From the NCBI GenBank assembly GCA_036559965.1, contig DATBSD010000136.1, positions 1 through 64,000 of the forward strand: 64,000 bases of DNA, read 5' to 3'. This document shows, piece after piece, positions 1 to 7,495 of the stretch (the stretch's first letter is position 1; each line of letters opens with the position of its first letter). Source of the stretch: CSP1-4 sp036559965 (GTDB taxonomy: Bacteria > Chloroflexota > Limnocylindria > Limnocylindrales > CSP1-4). The notes under the pieces were generated by a model. That model was not told the origin of the DNA, made no database searches, and worked only from the letters and a program-made list of their open reading frames with translations. Position numbers and translations under genes: made by a program.

Positions 1-216
1 CCCGGCCTGGTGCGCGAGGCGCATGACCCCCGCTACGTCGTCGATGACGTAGAGCATCGCCCCATCGGCCCGCAACAGCCGGGCGACCTCCTCGACAGCG
101 CTCGCGAGGAGCATCTCGAGCTGCGGCGTCTCGGGGATGACGAGGTAGGTGGCTGGCGACGCCTTGCGCCGACGTCCCCGCGGCGGGGCTGCTGTGGCTC
201 GCGTGTGGCTCGACAC
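1..216 (-). CDS. GAF-domain protein, N-terminal 72 residues (runs off left edge)
   Basis: Reading leftwards from a GTG at 216 the frame stays open to base 1. After about 30 low-complexity basic residues comes a stretch typical of the start of a GAF sensor domain: ...MLLASAVEEVARLLRADG, then AMLYVIDDVAGVMRLAHQAG. GAF domains bind small ligands or mediate dimerisation in histidine kinases, diguanylate cyclases and phosphatases; the output domain lies outside the window, so the function stays open. The GTG is chosen because a TATCCT hexamer ends six bases upstream, matching the leaderless arrangement of other first genes here. No signal peptide or membrane segment is visible in the part seen. 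Confidence 0.6.
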   Translation of the reverse strand, partial: MSSHTRATAAPPRGRRRKASPATYLVIPETPQLEMLLASAVEEVARLLRADGAMLYVIDDVAGVMRLAHQAG

Positions 217-222
217 GCCCTG

Positions 223-228
223 AGGATA
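223..228 (-). promoter_or_regulatory. -10 hexamer TATCCT of a leaderless promoter (GAF gene)
   Basis: TATCCT on the minus strand, followed by six bases and the GTG at 216. No Shine-Dalgarno fits between them, so transcription probably begins at or next to the start codon. No clear -35 is visible. Confidence 0.5.
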
Positions 229-235
229 ATCCGGG

Positions 236-1012
236 CTAGGCCGTGTAGACGCCGCCAGGGTCGAGCTCGGCGCGGATGAGCCGGAGCTCCTCGTCGGTCG
301 GTGGCGGGGTCGTGGCCATGTCTTCGGCGACGCGCGGCTGCCAGGCCATCGCGGCGTGCACCTGGTCGAGCGTCGCGCCGGGATGGAGCGAGTCGAGGCG
401 CATCTCGCCCGTGTCGTCGAAGTGGTAGATGCCGAGGTCGGTCACGACGACCGACGGCCCCCGGCCGAGCCAGCCCTGCTCGCGCCGGATGCCGGCCGCC
501 GCCTCGGCCCCACCAAGGTTGCCGGGCGAGGTCCGGAAGTCGATGCGCTCCACGAAGCTGCGCGGGCTCTGCCGCATGATGACGAAGACCTCGCGGGCGT
601 TGATGGCGATCTCGCATGCGCCGCCCGAACCGGGCAGGCGGGTCGTCGGATGCGCGTAGTCGCCGATGACGGTCGTGTTGATGTTGCCGAAGCGGTCGAT
701 CTGCGCTGCGCCCAGGAAGCCGACGTCGATAAGGCCGCGCTGGAGGTAATAGCCGAAGAGCTCGAGCATGCTCACCACGGCCCTCGCGCGGGTGACGATG
801 GTCGGGTCGCCGATGCTCAACGGCAGCCGCGCTGGCTGGGCGCCGAAGACGCCGGCTTCGTAGACGAGCTCGAGGTCGGGCACCACGGTGCGCTTGGCCA
901 GGTTGACCGCGATGTTGGGCAACCCGACGCCGACGAAGCAGACGTGCTGGCCGGCCAGCTCGCGTGCTGCGGCCACGATCATCATCTCCGAGCGGCTGAA
1001 GGCGTCGCTCAC
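236..1012 (-). CDS. CoA-transferase family I, beta subunit (GctB/CatJ-like)
   Basis: 258 residues, the usual size for the beta subunit of glutaconate- or 3-oxoadipate-type CoA-transferases, which move CoA from a donor thioester to a carboxylic acid. The catalytic glutamate sits in LVYEAGVFGA (about residue 52). GVGLPNIAVNLAK near the N-terminus and GACEIAINA later are also typical. The GTG at 1012 is preferred: a GAGG that includes the stop of the alpha-subunit gene lies just ahead of it, leaving ten bases between the genes. A longer reading from 1063 would overlap the alpha subunit. The acid used cannot be read from sequence; the adjacent aminotransferase suggests a product of amino acid breakdown. 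Confidence 0.85.
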   Translation of the reverse strand: MSDAFSRSEMMIVAAARELAGQHVCFVGVGLPNIAVNLAKRTVVPDLELVYEAGVFGAQPARLPLSIGDPTIVTRARAVVSMLELFGYYLQRGLIDVGFLGAAQIDRFGNINTTVIGDYAHPTTRLPGSGGACEIAINAREVFVIMRQSPRSFVERIDFRTSPGNLGGAEAAAGIRREQGWLGRGPSVVVTDLGIYHFDDTGEMRLDSLHPGATLDQVHAAMAWQPRVAEDMATTPPPTDEELRLIRAELDPGGVYTA

Positions 1013-1022
1013 GCCGCGCGCC

Positions 1023-1943
1023 TCATCGGTACTCGCCGTAGTCCACGACGCCCGACGGCGCACTGCCCGATGGTCGGATCCGATCGCTCACCTCGTCGCC
1101 CAGCTTGGCCATGTACTCGGCCCGGCCAGAGACGCCGTGGACCCACTCGTCAAGCCAGGCGTCGAGTCGGGTCGCGTCGCGGCTGATGGCGTCCCACTCG
1201 AGGTAGAAGCGGTTGTCGCGGTCGTAGTAGCCCTGCGCGTACGAGGGGTGGGCGCCGAAGGGCTCGACGACGACGGCATCGACGATGAGGCCCGGGATGA
1301 TGGTCCGGTTGGGATCGGCCCGCACGACCGATTCGTCGACCAGTTCCTCGACCACGACGATGACCCGGTCCGCGGCGAAGGCGGCCTCCTTCTGGCAGCC
1401 CAGCAGGCCCCAGACCTGGGTGTCGCCGGCGGCATCGGCGCGTTGGGCGTGGATGATGGCGACGTCCGGACGGAGCGGCGGCACGGCATAAACCCCACCG
1501 TCGCCATACGGCGAGGCGATCGGCCGGATGAGCGGATTGGCGCGCGGCAGGTCGGACTCGAAGTACGAGCGGAGCGGGAAGAAGGGCAGGTTCATGGCCC
1601 CCGCCGTGTAGCGGCCGACCATCCCGAAGTGGCTGTACTCCTCGACCTCGAGCGGCGCCGGATCGGCGTCCTCGATGCGTCGCCGGACTGCGTGCAGTCC
1701 ACCGACGCCAGGGTTGCCGAGCCACGAGAAGACGAGCTTGGAGGCGACGCCGGCGCCGATCATCTGGTCGTAGATGACGTCCGGCGTCATGCGCGCGAGG
1801 GTCAGATCGCGGCGTCGCTGGCGGATGATCTCGTGCCCGGCCGCGAAGCAGATGAGGTGCGTGAAGCCTTCGATGGCGACCGTGTCCCCGTCACGGACGA
1901 GCTCGGCCACCGCATCCTGCATGGTGGCCAGCCGGGAGGTCAT
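1023..1943 (-). CDS. CoA-transferase family I, alpha subunit (GctA/CatI-like)
   Basis: 306 residues. The N-terminus carries the family start LVRDGDTVAIEGFTHLICFA, with an alpha/beta CoA-binding core followed by the GctA-type region around SWLGNPGVGG and AQRADAAGDTQVWG. It forms the heteromer with the beta subunit encoded immediately downstream. It lies 43 bases after the aminotransferase gene on the same strand, so aminotransferase, alpha and beta subunit probably form one transcript. A plausible joint role is activation of a 4-carbon or branched acid produced after deamination, but the substrate is inference. GctA-like annotation covers several acids, so no gene symbol is given. Confidence 0.85.
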   Translation of the reverse strand: MTSRLATMQDAVAELVRDGDTVAIEGFTHLICFAAGHEIIRQRRRDLTLARMTPDVIYDQMIGAGVASKLVFSWLGNPGVGGLHAVRRRIEDADPAPLEVEEYSHFGMVGRYTAGAMNLPFFPLRSYFESDLPRANPLIRPIASPYGDGGVYAVPPLRPDVAIIHAQRADAAGDTQVWGLLGCQKEAAFAADRVIVVVEELVDESVVRADPNRTIIPGLIVDAVVVEPFGAHPSYAQGYYDRDNRFYLEWDAISRDATRLDAWLDEWVHGVSGRAEYMAKLGDEVSDRIRPSGSAPSGVVDYGEYR

Positions 1944-1986
1944 CGGGCGGCTCGGTGGTCGGTGGTGTCCGGCCGGCGGCTGTCGG

Positions 1987-3294
1987 TCAGTCGCGTCCGG
2001 CGGCCACGTCCTCGACCGCCTCGCCGAAGATGCGCACCGCCGTCTCGATCTCGCCCTCGCTGACGATGAGCGCTGGTGACATGCGTATGGCGCCCTCGCC
2101 AGCTTCGAGCACGAGCAGGCCCCGCTGGAAGCAGGCCGTCTGCACGGCGTCGGAGGTCTCGGCGGAGTCGAACCCGATGCCGATCATGAGCCCCAGGCCA
2201 CGGACGTCGCGGATCGTCTCCGGAAAGCGCGTCTGGATGCCGGCCAGACCGGCCCGGGCCTGGTCGCCCCGCACGGCCGCGTTGGCGACCAACTCTGACT
2301 CCAGCAGCCGGACCGTCTCGATGAGCGCGGCGCAGGCGACCGGATTGCCGCCGTACGTCGAGCCGTGAGCGCCGGGGCCCCAGGTCATCAGCTCGTCCTT
2401 CGCGATCATGCCCGCGATGGGCATGCCCGAGGCGATGCCCTTGGCCGTCAGCAGGATGTCGGGCTCGACCCCCCAATGCTCGATGGCCCACATCCGGCCC
2501 GTCCGACCGGCGCCCGACTGGACCTCGTCGGCGACCATGACGATGCCGTGTCGGTCGCAGATCTCGCGCAGCCGGGGCAGGAAGGCGTCATCGGGCACGA
2601 CGTAGCCGCCCTCGCCCTGGATGGGCTCGACGAACACGGCCGCGAACTCGTCGGCGGGCATGAGCCGCTTGAACACGCGCTGCTCGAGCTCGTCCAGTCC
2701 TGCACTGCCGTAGGGCACATGGAAGACGCCCGGGACCAGAGGACCGAAGCCAGCGTGGTACTTGGCCTTCGAGCCAGTCAGGCTGACCGCCCCGTAGGTG
2801 CGCCCGTGGAAGGCGCCCAGGAAGGCGACCACGTTCTGGCGGCGCGTGTGATGTCGTGCCAGCTTGAACGCTGCTTCGACCGCCTCGGCCCCGGAGTTGC
2901 CGAGGAAGACGCGGACCTTGCCCGACATCGGCGCGATGCGCGCGAGCTCGGCCGCGGCATGGGCGTAGATGGGCAGGTAGAAGTCCGACGCGCTGAAGTG
3001 CAGCAGGGCTGCCGCCTGCTCGGCGATGACCTCGACGACCCGCTCGTGGCTGTGGCCCGTCGAGTTGACCGCGATGCCGGCCGCGAAGTCGAGGAACAGG
3101 TTGCCGTCGATGTCCTCGACCGTCAGCCCGTCGCCACGCACGGGCACGATGGGGTACGCGCGCGGCAGGCTGGGCGAGGTGACCGATTCGTCGAAAGCGA
3201 TGTGCTCCCGCGCCTTTGGCCCGGGCAGCTCGGTGATGATGTCGGGCACCGGCCGGCTCTGGCTGGGGCTGCGGCGGGCGATGACGTCGGTCAC
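1987..3294 (-). CDS. Class III (omega) aminotransferase, 4-aminobutyrate-aminotransferase-like
   Basis: 435 residues of a PLP-dependent fold-type I enzyme. Visible landmarks are YPIVPVRGDGLTVEDIDGN (N-terminal substrate strand), FLGNSGAEAVEAAFKLA (phosphate clamp), FLGAFHGRTYGAVSLTGSK, EPIQGEGGYVVP, the ADEVQSGAGRTG motif with the PLP-binding Asp, and the lysine in LTAKGIASGMP that forms the Schiff base. These match GabT and related ornithine/acetylornithine enzymes. The GTG at 3294 was chosen because homologous sequence begins soon after it and the longer frame upstream is low complexity. It precedes the CoA-transferase pair and follows an inverted repeat and a promoter, so it is probably the first gene of a regulated catabolic operon. 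Confidence 0.9.
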   Translation of the reverse strand: MTDVIARRSPSQSRPVPDIITELPGPKAREHIAFDESVTSPSLPRAYPIVPVRGDGLTVEDIDGNLFLDFAAGIAVNSTGHSHERVVEVIAEQAAALLHFSASDFYLPIYAHAAAELARIAPMSGKVRVFLGNSGAEAVEAAFKLARHHTRRQNVVAFLGAFHGRTYGAVSLTGSKAKYHAGFGPLVPGVFHVPYGSAGLDELEQRVFKRLMPADEFAAVFVEPIQGEGGYVVPDDAFLPRLREICDRHGIVMVADEVQSGAGRTGRMWAIEHWGVEPDILLTAKGIASGMPIAGMIAKDELMTWGPGAHGSTYGGNPVACAALIETVRLLESELVANAAVRGDQARAGLAGIQTRFPETIRDVRGLGLMIGIGFDSAETSDAVQTACFQRGLLVLEAGEGAIRMSPALIVSEGEIETAVRIFGEAVEDVAAGRD

Positions 3295-3351
3295 GGTCGG
3301 CTCCTGGGCTCGCGGCTGCGGCCGAGCGGCCGGACGGCCGCCGTCGCCAGA

Positions 3352-3368
3352 TGCATATTCCTTATGCA
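3352..3368. promoter_or_regulatory. Inverted repeat TGCATA-N5-TATGCA, candidate operator
   Basis: A perfect 6-base dyad with a 5-base centre in an AT-rich island. It lies between the TACACT hexamer (3385-3390, minus) and the aminotransferase start, a few bases after the expected transcription start. This is a classic place for a repressor of the GntR or Lrp type; no regulator gene is adjacent. Confidence 0.5.
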
Positions 3369-3384
3369 GACTGGATAGCGTCCG

Positions 3385-3390
3385 AGTGTA
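3385..3390 (-). promoter_or_regulatory. Candidate -10 (TACACT) of the aminotransferase/CoA-transferase operon
   Basis: TACACT on the minus strand in the 106-base gap between the aldehyde dehydrogenase stop and the aminotransferase start. Expected transcription start is about 3378, giving an untranslated leader of roughly 84 bases that contains the inverted repeat. Confidence 0.35.
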
Positions 3391-3400
3391 GCAGCCGGCC

Positions 3401-4981
3401 TCAGTCGACGACGGTGTGCGACTGCTCGCGCAGGAACTGCGCCACGTAGTACATCGACAGGCCGGCCTTGCCGGTCGAGCCGGAGCCCTTCCAGCCGCCG
3501 AACGCCTGGACGCCCGGCCAGGCGCCGGTCGTCGCGCCGGCCCGCCGGTTGACGTACAGCACGCCGGCCTCGATGCGATCGAGGAAGCGCTGGACCTCGG
3601 CCGGGTCCTCGCTGTAGAAGCCGGCCGTGAGGCCATAGTCCGAGTCGTTGGCGAGGTCGATGGCCTCGTCCACGGAGTCCACGGGCGCGACGGCCGTGAG
3701 CGGGGCGAAGAGCTCGTCGCGGAAGAGCCGGTGGCTGGCCGGCAGGCCGCCGACGATGGTCGGCTCGACGTAGTGGCCGCGAGCCAGGTCGCCGTCGGTC
3801 AGGCGCTCGCCGCCGATGAAGACGCGACCGTCCCGACGCGCCTCCGAGACCGCCTTCTGGTGTCGATCGACGGCCTTCTGGTCGATGATCGGGCCCAGCC
3901 AGTTGGCGCGATCGAGCGGATCGCCGATGGTGATCGTCTCGGTCTTCTCGACCAGCAGGCGCACGAGCTCGTCGTGGACCGAGCGCTCGACGTAGACGCG
4001 GCTGTTGGCCGAGCACTTCTGGCCGCCGAAGCCGAAGGCGCTGCGCATGATGCCCTCGGCCGCCTCCTCGAGGTCGGCGCTGCGGGCGACGATGGCCGGG
4101 TTCTTGCCGCCCATCTCGACGATGCACGGCCGCGGGTAGCGGGTCGAGAACGTCTTGAAGAGGTCCATGCCGACCTCGTACGAGCCGGTGAACACGATGC
4201 CATCGATGCCCGGGTTCTCCCGCAGCTCCGCACCGACCGAGTCGCCGGGTCCCATGACGAGGTTGAAGACCCCCTCGGGCAGGCCGGCGTCGCGATAGGC
4301 CTCCGTCAGGGTGACGCCGCTCATGGCGCCGGCGCTGGCGGGCTTGAGCACGACCGTGTTGCCGGCCAGCATGGCCGCCGCCGAGGGACCGGCCGAGAGG
4401 GCCATCGGGAAGTTGAACGGCGCGATGACGGCGAACACGCCGTGCGGCCGGAGGATCGACCGCGTGTGGACCGCGGCGTCACCGAGATTGTCGAACGGGT
4501 GGTCGTAGAAGCGGTTGTCTTCGGCCGTCTGGCCGTAGTAGCGGATGAGGTCGGCCGACTCTTCGACCTCGCCGAGCGCCTCGAGCCGGTTCTTGCCGAC
4601 CTCGATGGCCATCAGGCCGCCGTATTCCATCTGTCGTTCGCTGATCAGGTCGGCCGCCCGGCGGAGCACGGCCAGTCGCTCCTGCCACGGCGTCGCCGCC
4701 CAGGCAGGCTGCGCAGCGCGTGCCGCGGCGATGGCGTCGCGGACGTCCTGGCGCGTGCCGCGTGCGAACGTGCCGACGAGGATGTCGCGATCGATGGGCG
4801 AGCGCAGCTCGAAGGTCCCGTCGCCGTCGCGCACGTGGCCGTTGACATAGTTGCGGTGGTAGGCGCCGAGGCGTGCCCTGGCCTTCTCGAGGCCGGCCTC
4901 GTAGGCGGCGTGGAGCTCCTCGTTGTCGTTGCGCAACGTCGCGTAGGTGATCTTGATGCGCGGCGCGGACTCGGTCGTCAT
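3401..4981 (-). CDS. 1-pyrroline-5-carboxylate dehydrogenase-like aldehyde dehydrogenase (RocA type)
   Basis: 526 residues, close to RocA/PutA-domain enzymes (about 515). It would oxidise glutamate-5-semialdehyde to glutamate with NAD. Motifs in order: APFNFPMALSAGP (about residue 180), GNTVVLKPAS, FTGSYEVGMDLF, the catalytic glutamate in EMGGKNPAIV, and the nucleophile Cys323 in GFGGQKCSANSR, the form typical of P5C dehydrogenases. GVQAFGGWKGSG lies near the end. The start is an ATG without a strong ribosome site; upstream sequence in frame is low complexity. It follows the HAD gene with a 64-base gap and its own TAGACT element. Proline or arginine breakdown is likely, though no proline dehydrogenase is in the window. 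Confidence 0.85.
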   Translation of the reverse strand: MTTESAPRIKITYATLRNDNEELHAAYEAGLEKARARLGAYHRNYVNGHVRDGDGTFELRSPIDRDILVGTFARGTRQDVRDAIAAARAAQPAWAATPWQERLAVLRRAADLISERQMEYGGLMAIEVGKNRLEALGEVEESADLIRYYGQTAEDNRFYDHPFDNLGDAAVHTRSILRPHGVFAVIAPFNFPMALSAGPSAAAMLAGNTVVLKPASAGAMSGVTLTEAYRDAGLPEGVFNLVMGPGDSVGAELRENPGIDGIVFTGSYEVGMDLFKTFSTRYPRPCIVEMGGKNPAIVARSADLEEAAEGIMRSAFGFGGQKCSANSRVYVERSVHDELVRLLVEKTETITIGDPLDRANWLGPIIDQKAVDRHQKAVSEARRDGRVFIGGERLTDGDLARGHYVEPTIVGGLPASHRLFRDELFAPLTAVAPVDSVDEAIDLANDSDYGLTAGFYSEDPAEVQRFLDRIEAGVLYVNRRAGATTGAWPGVQAFGGWKGSGSTGKAGLSMYYVAQFLREQSHTVVD

Positions 4982-5042
4982 CGTGGTCGGGCCCTCAGGA
5001 TCGGCTGGGCGGGCGCGCGACGGCGCCCTCGGGATGGCAGGA

Positions 5043-5048
5043 AGTCTA
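5043..5048 (-). promoter_or_regulatory. Candidate -10 (TAGACT) upstream of the P5C-dehydrogenase-like gene
   Basis: TAGACT on the minus strand overlaps the stop of the HAD gene and lies 61 bases before the aldehyde dehydrogenase ATG. It fits the local TAnnnT pattern but has a leader and no visible -35. Confidence 0.3.
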
Positions 5049-5966
5049 CGCCCGCGGTAGGTCGGGCCGCGCCACGAGCGCGGCCACCAAAGTCGCCAGG
5101 TCGTCGGCCACGATGTCCGGCCGGCCGCCGCCACGCCGACGACGGGCCGCGTCGGCCAGCTCGGCGTCGCCGTGCTTGCCACCGTGGACGAAGGCGCCGC
5201 GGAGGCCCGCGCGCTGAGCGCCCAGGACGTCGTTCCAGACGTCGTCACCGACCATCGCCACCTCGGCCCGTCGGAGCCTGGGACGGCCGGTCTCGGGCGT
5301 GAGCGCCCGGACACCGGCCGCAAAGAACGTCGCCGACGGCTTGCCCGTGACCGTCGCCCGCCGGTCGGTGCTGAACTCGAGGCCGGCGACGAGGGCACCG
5401 GCGTCAAGGGTCGTGCCGCGATCGGTCAGCCACCACTTATTGCGATGCATGGCGACGAACGCGGCCCCGGCGCGGATGAGCCCGAACGCCCGGTCGAGGT
5501 CGCGGAAGGTCATCGCGTCGGACGCGTCGCCGATGACCACGGCGTCGACGGGTGGGCGTTCGGCCCGCCGGCCGGCCAGGGCGTCCGCTTCGAGCAGGGC
5601 ATCGGCCTCGTCGTCGGTCACCAGGTGGAGGCCGCGATGCTCGAACTCGCTGCGACCCTCGAGCGTCGTCAGGAGCGCGATCCGGCCGCCTGGATGGTGC
5701 CGAACGATGTGGTCGGCGGCGGCCGACGCGGCGCTGATCATGCGAGCGGCATCGGCCGGCACGCCGACGGAGCGGAGGTGGGCGGCGATCGACCGCCTGC
5801 TGAGCGCCGACGTGTTGGTGGCCAGGATGGCCGGCAGACCGGCTCGCTCGAGCGTCTCGAGCGCAGCCCCGGCGCCGGCGACTGGTCGACCGCGCAGGAT
5901 GAGCACGCCGTCGATGTCGATGAGCAGGGCGCGGATGCCGGCGATCGTGCCCTGGGGCGTGGCCAT
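5046..5966 (-). CDS. HAD-superfamily phosphatase, NagD/class IIA type
   Basis: 306 residues. Motif I with the nucleophile Asp is LLIDIDGVLILRG (residues 15-27), motif II is LATNTSALSRR, the conserved lysine is in TGKPSATFF, and motif III is MVGDDVWNDVLGAQ. The long cap between motifs II and III, the GRPVAGAGAALETLERAGLP spacing and the C-terminal GKHG are typical of NagD/phosphoglycolate-phosphatase-like enzymes (the lysosomal-lipid-associated LHPP group is another relative). The substrate is unknown. The ATG at 5966 has no Shine-Dalgarno but a TACCAT hexamer seven bases upstream, so a leaderless mRNA is likely. It is transcribed divergently from the S51 peptidase. Confidence 0.85.
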   Translation of the reverse strand: MATPQGTIAGIRALLIDIDGVLILRGRPVAGAGAALETLERAGLPAILATNTSALSRRSIAAHLRSVGVPADAARMISAASAAADHIVRHHPGGRIALLTTLEGRSEFEHRGLHLVTDDEADALLEADALAGRRAERPPVDAVVIGDASDAMTFRDLDRAFGLIRAGAAFVAMHRNKWWLTDRGTTLDAGALVAGLEFSTDRRATVTGKPSATFFAAGVRALTPETGRPRLRRAEVAMVGDDVWNDVLGAQRAGLRGAFVHGGKHGDAELADAARRRRGGGRPDIVADDLATLVAALVARPDLPRA

Positions 5967-5973
5967 GCCCGCG

Positions 5974-5979
5974 ATGGTA
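5974..5979 (-). promoter_or_regulatory. -10 hexamer TACCAT of a leaderless promoter (HAD gene)
   Basis: TACCAT on the minus strand with seven bases to the ATG at 5966. It faces the plus-strand TAGACT at 6009-6014, forming a compact divergent promoter pair. Confidence 0.55.
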
Positions 5980-6008
5980 GGCCCGACGGTCGGAGCCGAT
6001 GCGGCCGT

Positions 6009-6014
6009 TAGACT
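6009..6014 (+). promoter_or_regulatory. -10 hexamer TAGACT of a leaderless promoter (S51 peptidase)
   Basis: TAGACT followed by eight bases and the ATG at 6023. No ribosome site is present between them. Confidence 0.55.
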
Positions 6015-6022
6015 GCGGCCAC

Positions 6023-6727
6023 ATGACGGGTGCTATCGCGCTGGTCGGATCCGGCGAATTCACGCCCCAGCTCGAGTCGGTCGACCGCGAGCTGCTTGCC
6101 GCGACGGGCCGCTCACGACCGCGCGTCGCCATCCTGCCCACGGCCTCGATACCGGACGGCGAGGAGGTCTTCCAGCGCTGGGTGGAGATGGGGCGCCAGC
6201 ACTTCACGGCCCTCGGGGCGGAAGTCGAGCCGGTCCTCGTGCGCGACCGTGATGACGCGCAGGAGGCCGCCAACGCACAGGCCATCGGTGAGGCCGACCT
6301 GGTCTATCTCTCGGGCGGCAAGCCGGACTTCCTGTATGACGTGATCGCCGGCACCGCCGTCGAGCGCGCCCTCCACGAGGCCCACGAGCGCGGTGCCGTG
6401 CTGGCCGGCTGCTCGGCCGGGGCGATGGTGCTGGCCGATCGTCGCATCCGCTGGCGCCGCCGGATCCCCTTTCCGCCGAGCTGGCAGCCGGCCTTCGGGT
6501 TCGTGGCCCGGACGGCGGTGGCGCCGCACTACGACGCCATCCCGGAGCCGATCCTGGCGGCCTTCATCCTGACCGCGCCGCGGGGCGGTGTGGTGTTGGG
6601 CATCGACGAGAACACGGCCCTCGTCGGCCGCGACGGCGCGTGGCAGGTGATGGGCGCCGGCCGCGTGACCGTCTGGCGGGGTCGTCGCCGGACACGCCAT
6701 CACGACGGGGAGCTCGTGCGCTTGTAG
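6023..6727 (+). CDS. Peptidase family S51 (cyanophycinase / alpha-aspartyl dipeptidase-like)
   Basis: 234 residues with a class I glutamine-amidotransferase-like fold. The nucleophile serine is in the elbow LAGCSAGAMVLAD, preceded by the family strand YLSGGKPDFLYD; VAPHYDAI and GIDENTALVG follow, where the catalytic histidine and glutamate are expected. S51 enzymes cleave Asp-containing dipeptides or the storage polymer cyanophycin. This protein is nearer the short PepE/cyanophycinase-like class, and no cyanophycin synthetase is nearby, so a general peptidase role is safer. The ATG at 6023 is preferred over 5999 because the TAGACT element lies between them. Confidence 0.75.
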   Translation: MTGAIALVGSGEFTPQLESVDRELLAATGRSRPRVAILPTASIPDGEEVFQRWVEMGRQHFTALGAEVEPVLVRDRDDAQEAANAQAIGEADLVYLSGGKPDFLYDVIAGTAVERALHEAHERGAVLAGCSAGAMVLADRRIRWRRRIPFPPSWQPAFGFVARTAVAPHYDAIPEPILAAFILTAPRGGVVLGIDENTALVGRDGAWQVMGAGRVTVWRGRRRTRHHDGELVRL

Positions 6728-6736
6728 CGCCAACGA

Positions 6737-6768
6737 CGACGCCGGCCCCGTTGCCGGGACCGGCGTCG
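6737..6768. terminator. Bidirectional hairpin between convergent genes
   Basis: CGACGCCGG (6737-6745) pairs with CCGGCGTCG (6760-6768) and the loop allows further C/G pairs. It sits between the stops of the S51 peptidase and the convergent zinc-ribbon gene. There is no U-tract, as is common in GC-rich genomes. Confidence 0.55.
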
Positions 6769-6808
6769 ATCGTGTGACGAATCGCTCGGTCAGGCCGAGC
6801 GCCGCGGG

Positions 6809-7156
6809 TCAGACCGCCTGGACCTCGCGGAAGCAGTCGGAGCAGTAGACCGGCTTGTCCTGCCGGGGCCGGAAGGGGACCTGCGCGGCGTTGCCGCACT
6901 TCGAGCAGATGACGGCGAAGTACTCGCGCTGGGGGCGATCGTCGCCGCGCTCGTAGCCGCGGGGACCGCCGATGTCGCGCACGTCATAGCCGTAGCCGGA
7001 CGACTCGCGAGACGCGCGTCGTGAAGCGCGGCAGCTGGGGCAGCGCTTGGGATCGGACGCGAACCCCTTCTGCGCATAGAACTCCTGGTCGGCGGCGGAA
7101 TGGACGAATTCGATGCCGCAGTCGGCACAGGTCAGGGTTCGATCAGCGTAGGACAC
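6809..7156 (-). CDS. Small zinc-ribbon protein with two CxxC pairs in each half
   Basis: 115 residues. The N-terminal half has LTCADCGIEF followed after a spacer by KRCPSCR, the usual short zinc-binding domain in which the mobile FxxxxxFYAxKGF element sits between the cysteine pairs. The C-terminal half has AVICSKCGNAAQVPF and PVYCSDCFRE. Such proteins are common in Chloroflexota and Actinomycetota and their role is undefined; nucleic-acid binding is a guess. The GTG at 7156 is well supported by GGAGG eight bases upstream, and homology begins there. A TATGGT at 7338-7343 on the minus strand could give a leader of about 170 bases. Confidence 0.8.
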   Translation of the reverse strand: MSYADRTLTCADCGIEFVHSAADQEFYAQKGFASDPKRCPSCRASRRASRESSGYGYDVRDIGGPRGYERGDDRPQREYFAVICSKCGNAAQVPFRPRQDKPVYCSDCFREVQAV

Positions 7157-7495
7157 CCGAAAGACCTCCAAGGAGCGACGAGAGACCCTCGTCCCGATGT
7201 TGGCGGTGTGCCTGGTCCTCGGGGGCAGGGCGTGGTCGCTGGCGCGAGGTCGGGGGCCGGGCGCCGACAACAACGACCCAGATGCTCTGCCGTAGGTCCC
7301 TGTGGGCCGGGGGCGCACCGTGATGCCCATCAAGCCTACCATAGGGTCCCGATTCGGCCGGTCAGCGAAGGTGCCCTTCGGCCGTGCCATCCGAGATGGC
7401 ACAATGGCGACGGAGTCTCAGCCCGCGGGCGAGGGCATCAAGGGGGCTCCTCGCTCGCACCACGCCGATGGACAGAAGGAGGTCGAGCCCCCGAG
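7157..7495. other. Divergent intergenic region between zinc-ribbon and sbcD-like genes
   Basis: 339 bases without a convincing gene. It holds the ribosome site of the zinc-ribbon gene, TATGGT (minus strand, 7338-7343) as a possible promoter for it, and a perfect 19-base palindrome at 7384-7402. Short frames crossing it are low complexity and run into other genes out of frame. Confidence 0.5.
7384..7402. promoter_or_regulatory. Palindrome GTGCCATC-CGA-GATGGCAC, candidate operator
   Basis: Perfect 8-base arms with a 3-base centre, 93 bases ahead of the SbcD/YhaO-like start and partly overlapping a CACAAT that could act as a -10. The context suggests control of the nuclease pair; a hairpin in the leader RNA is the alternative. 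Confidence 0.45.
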
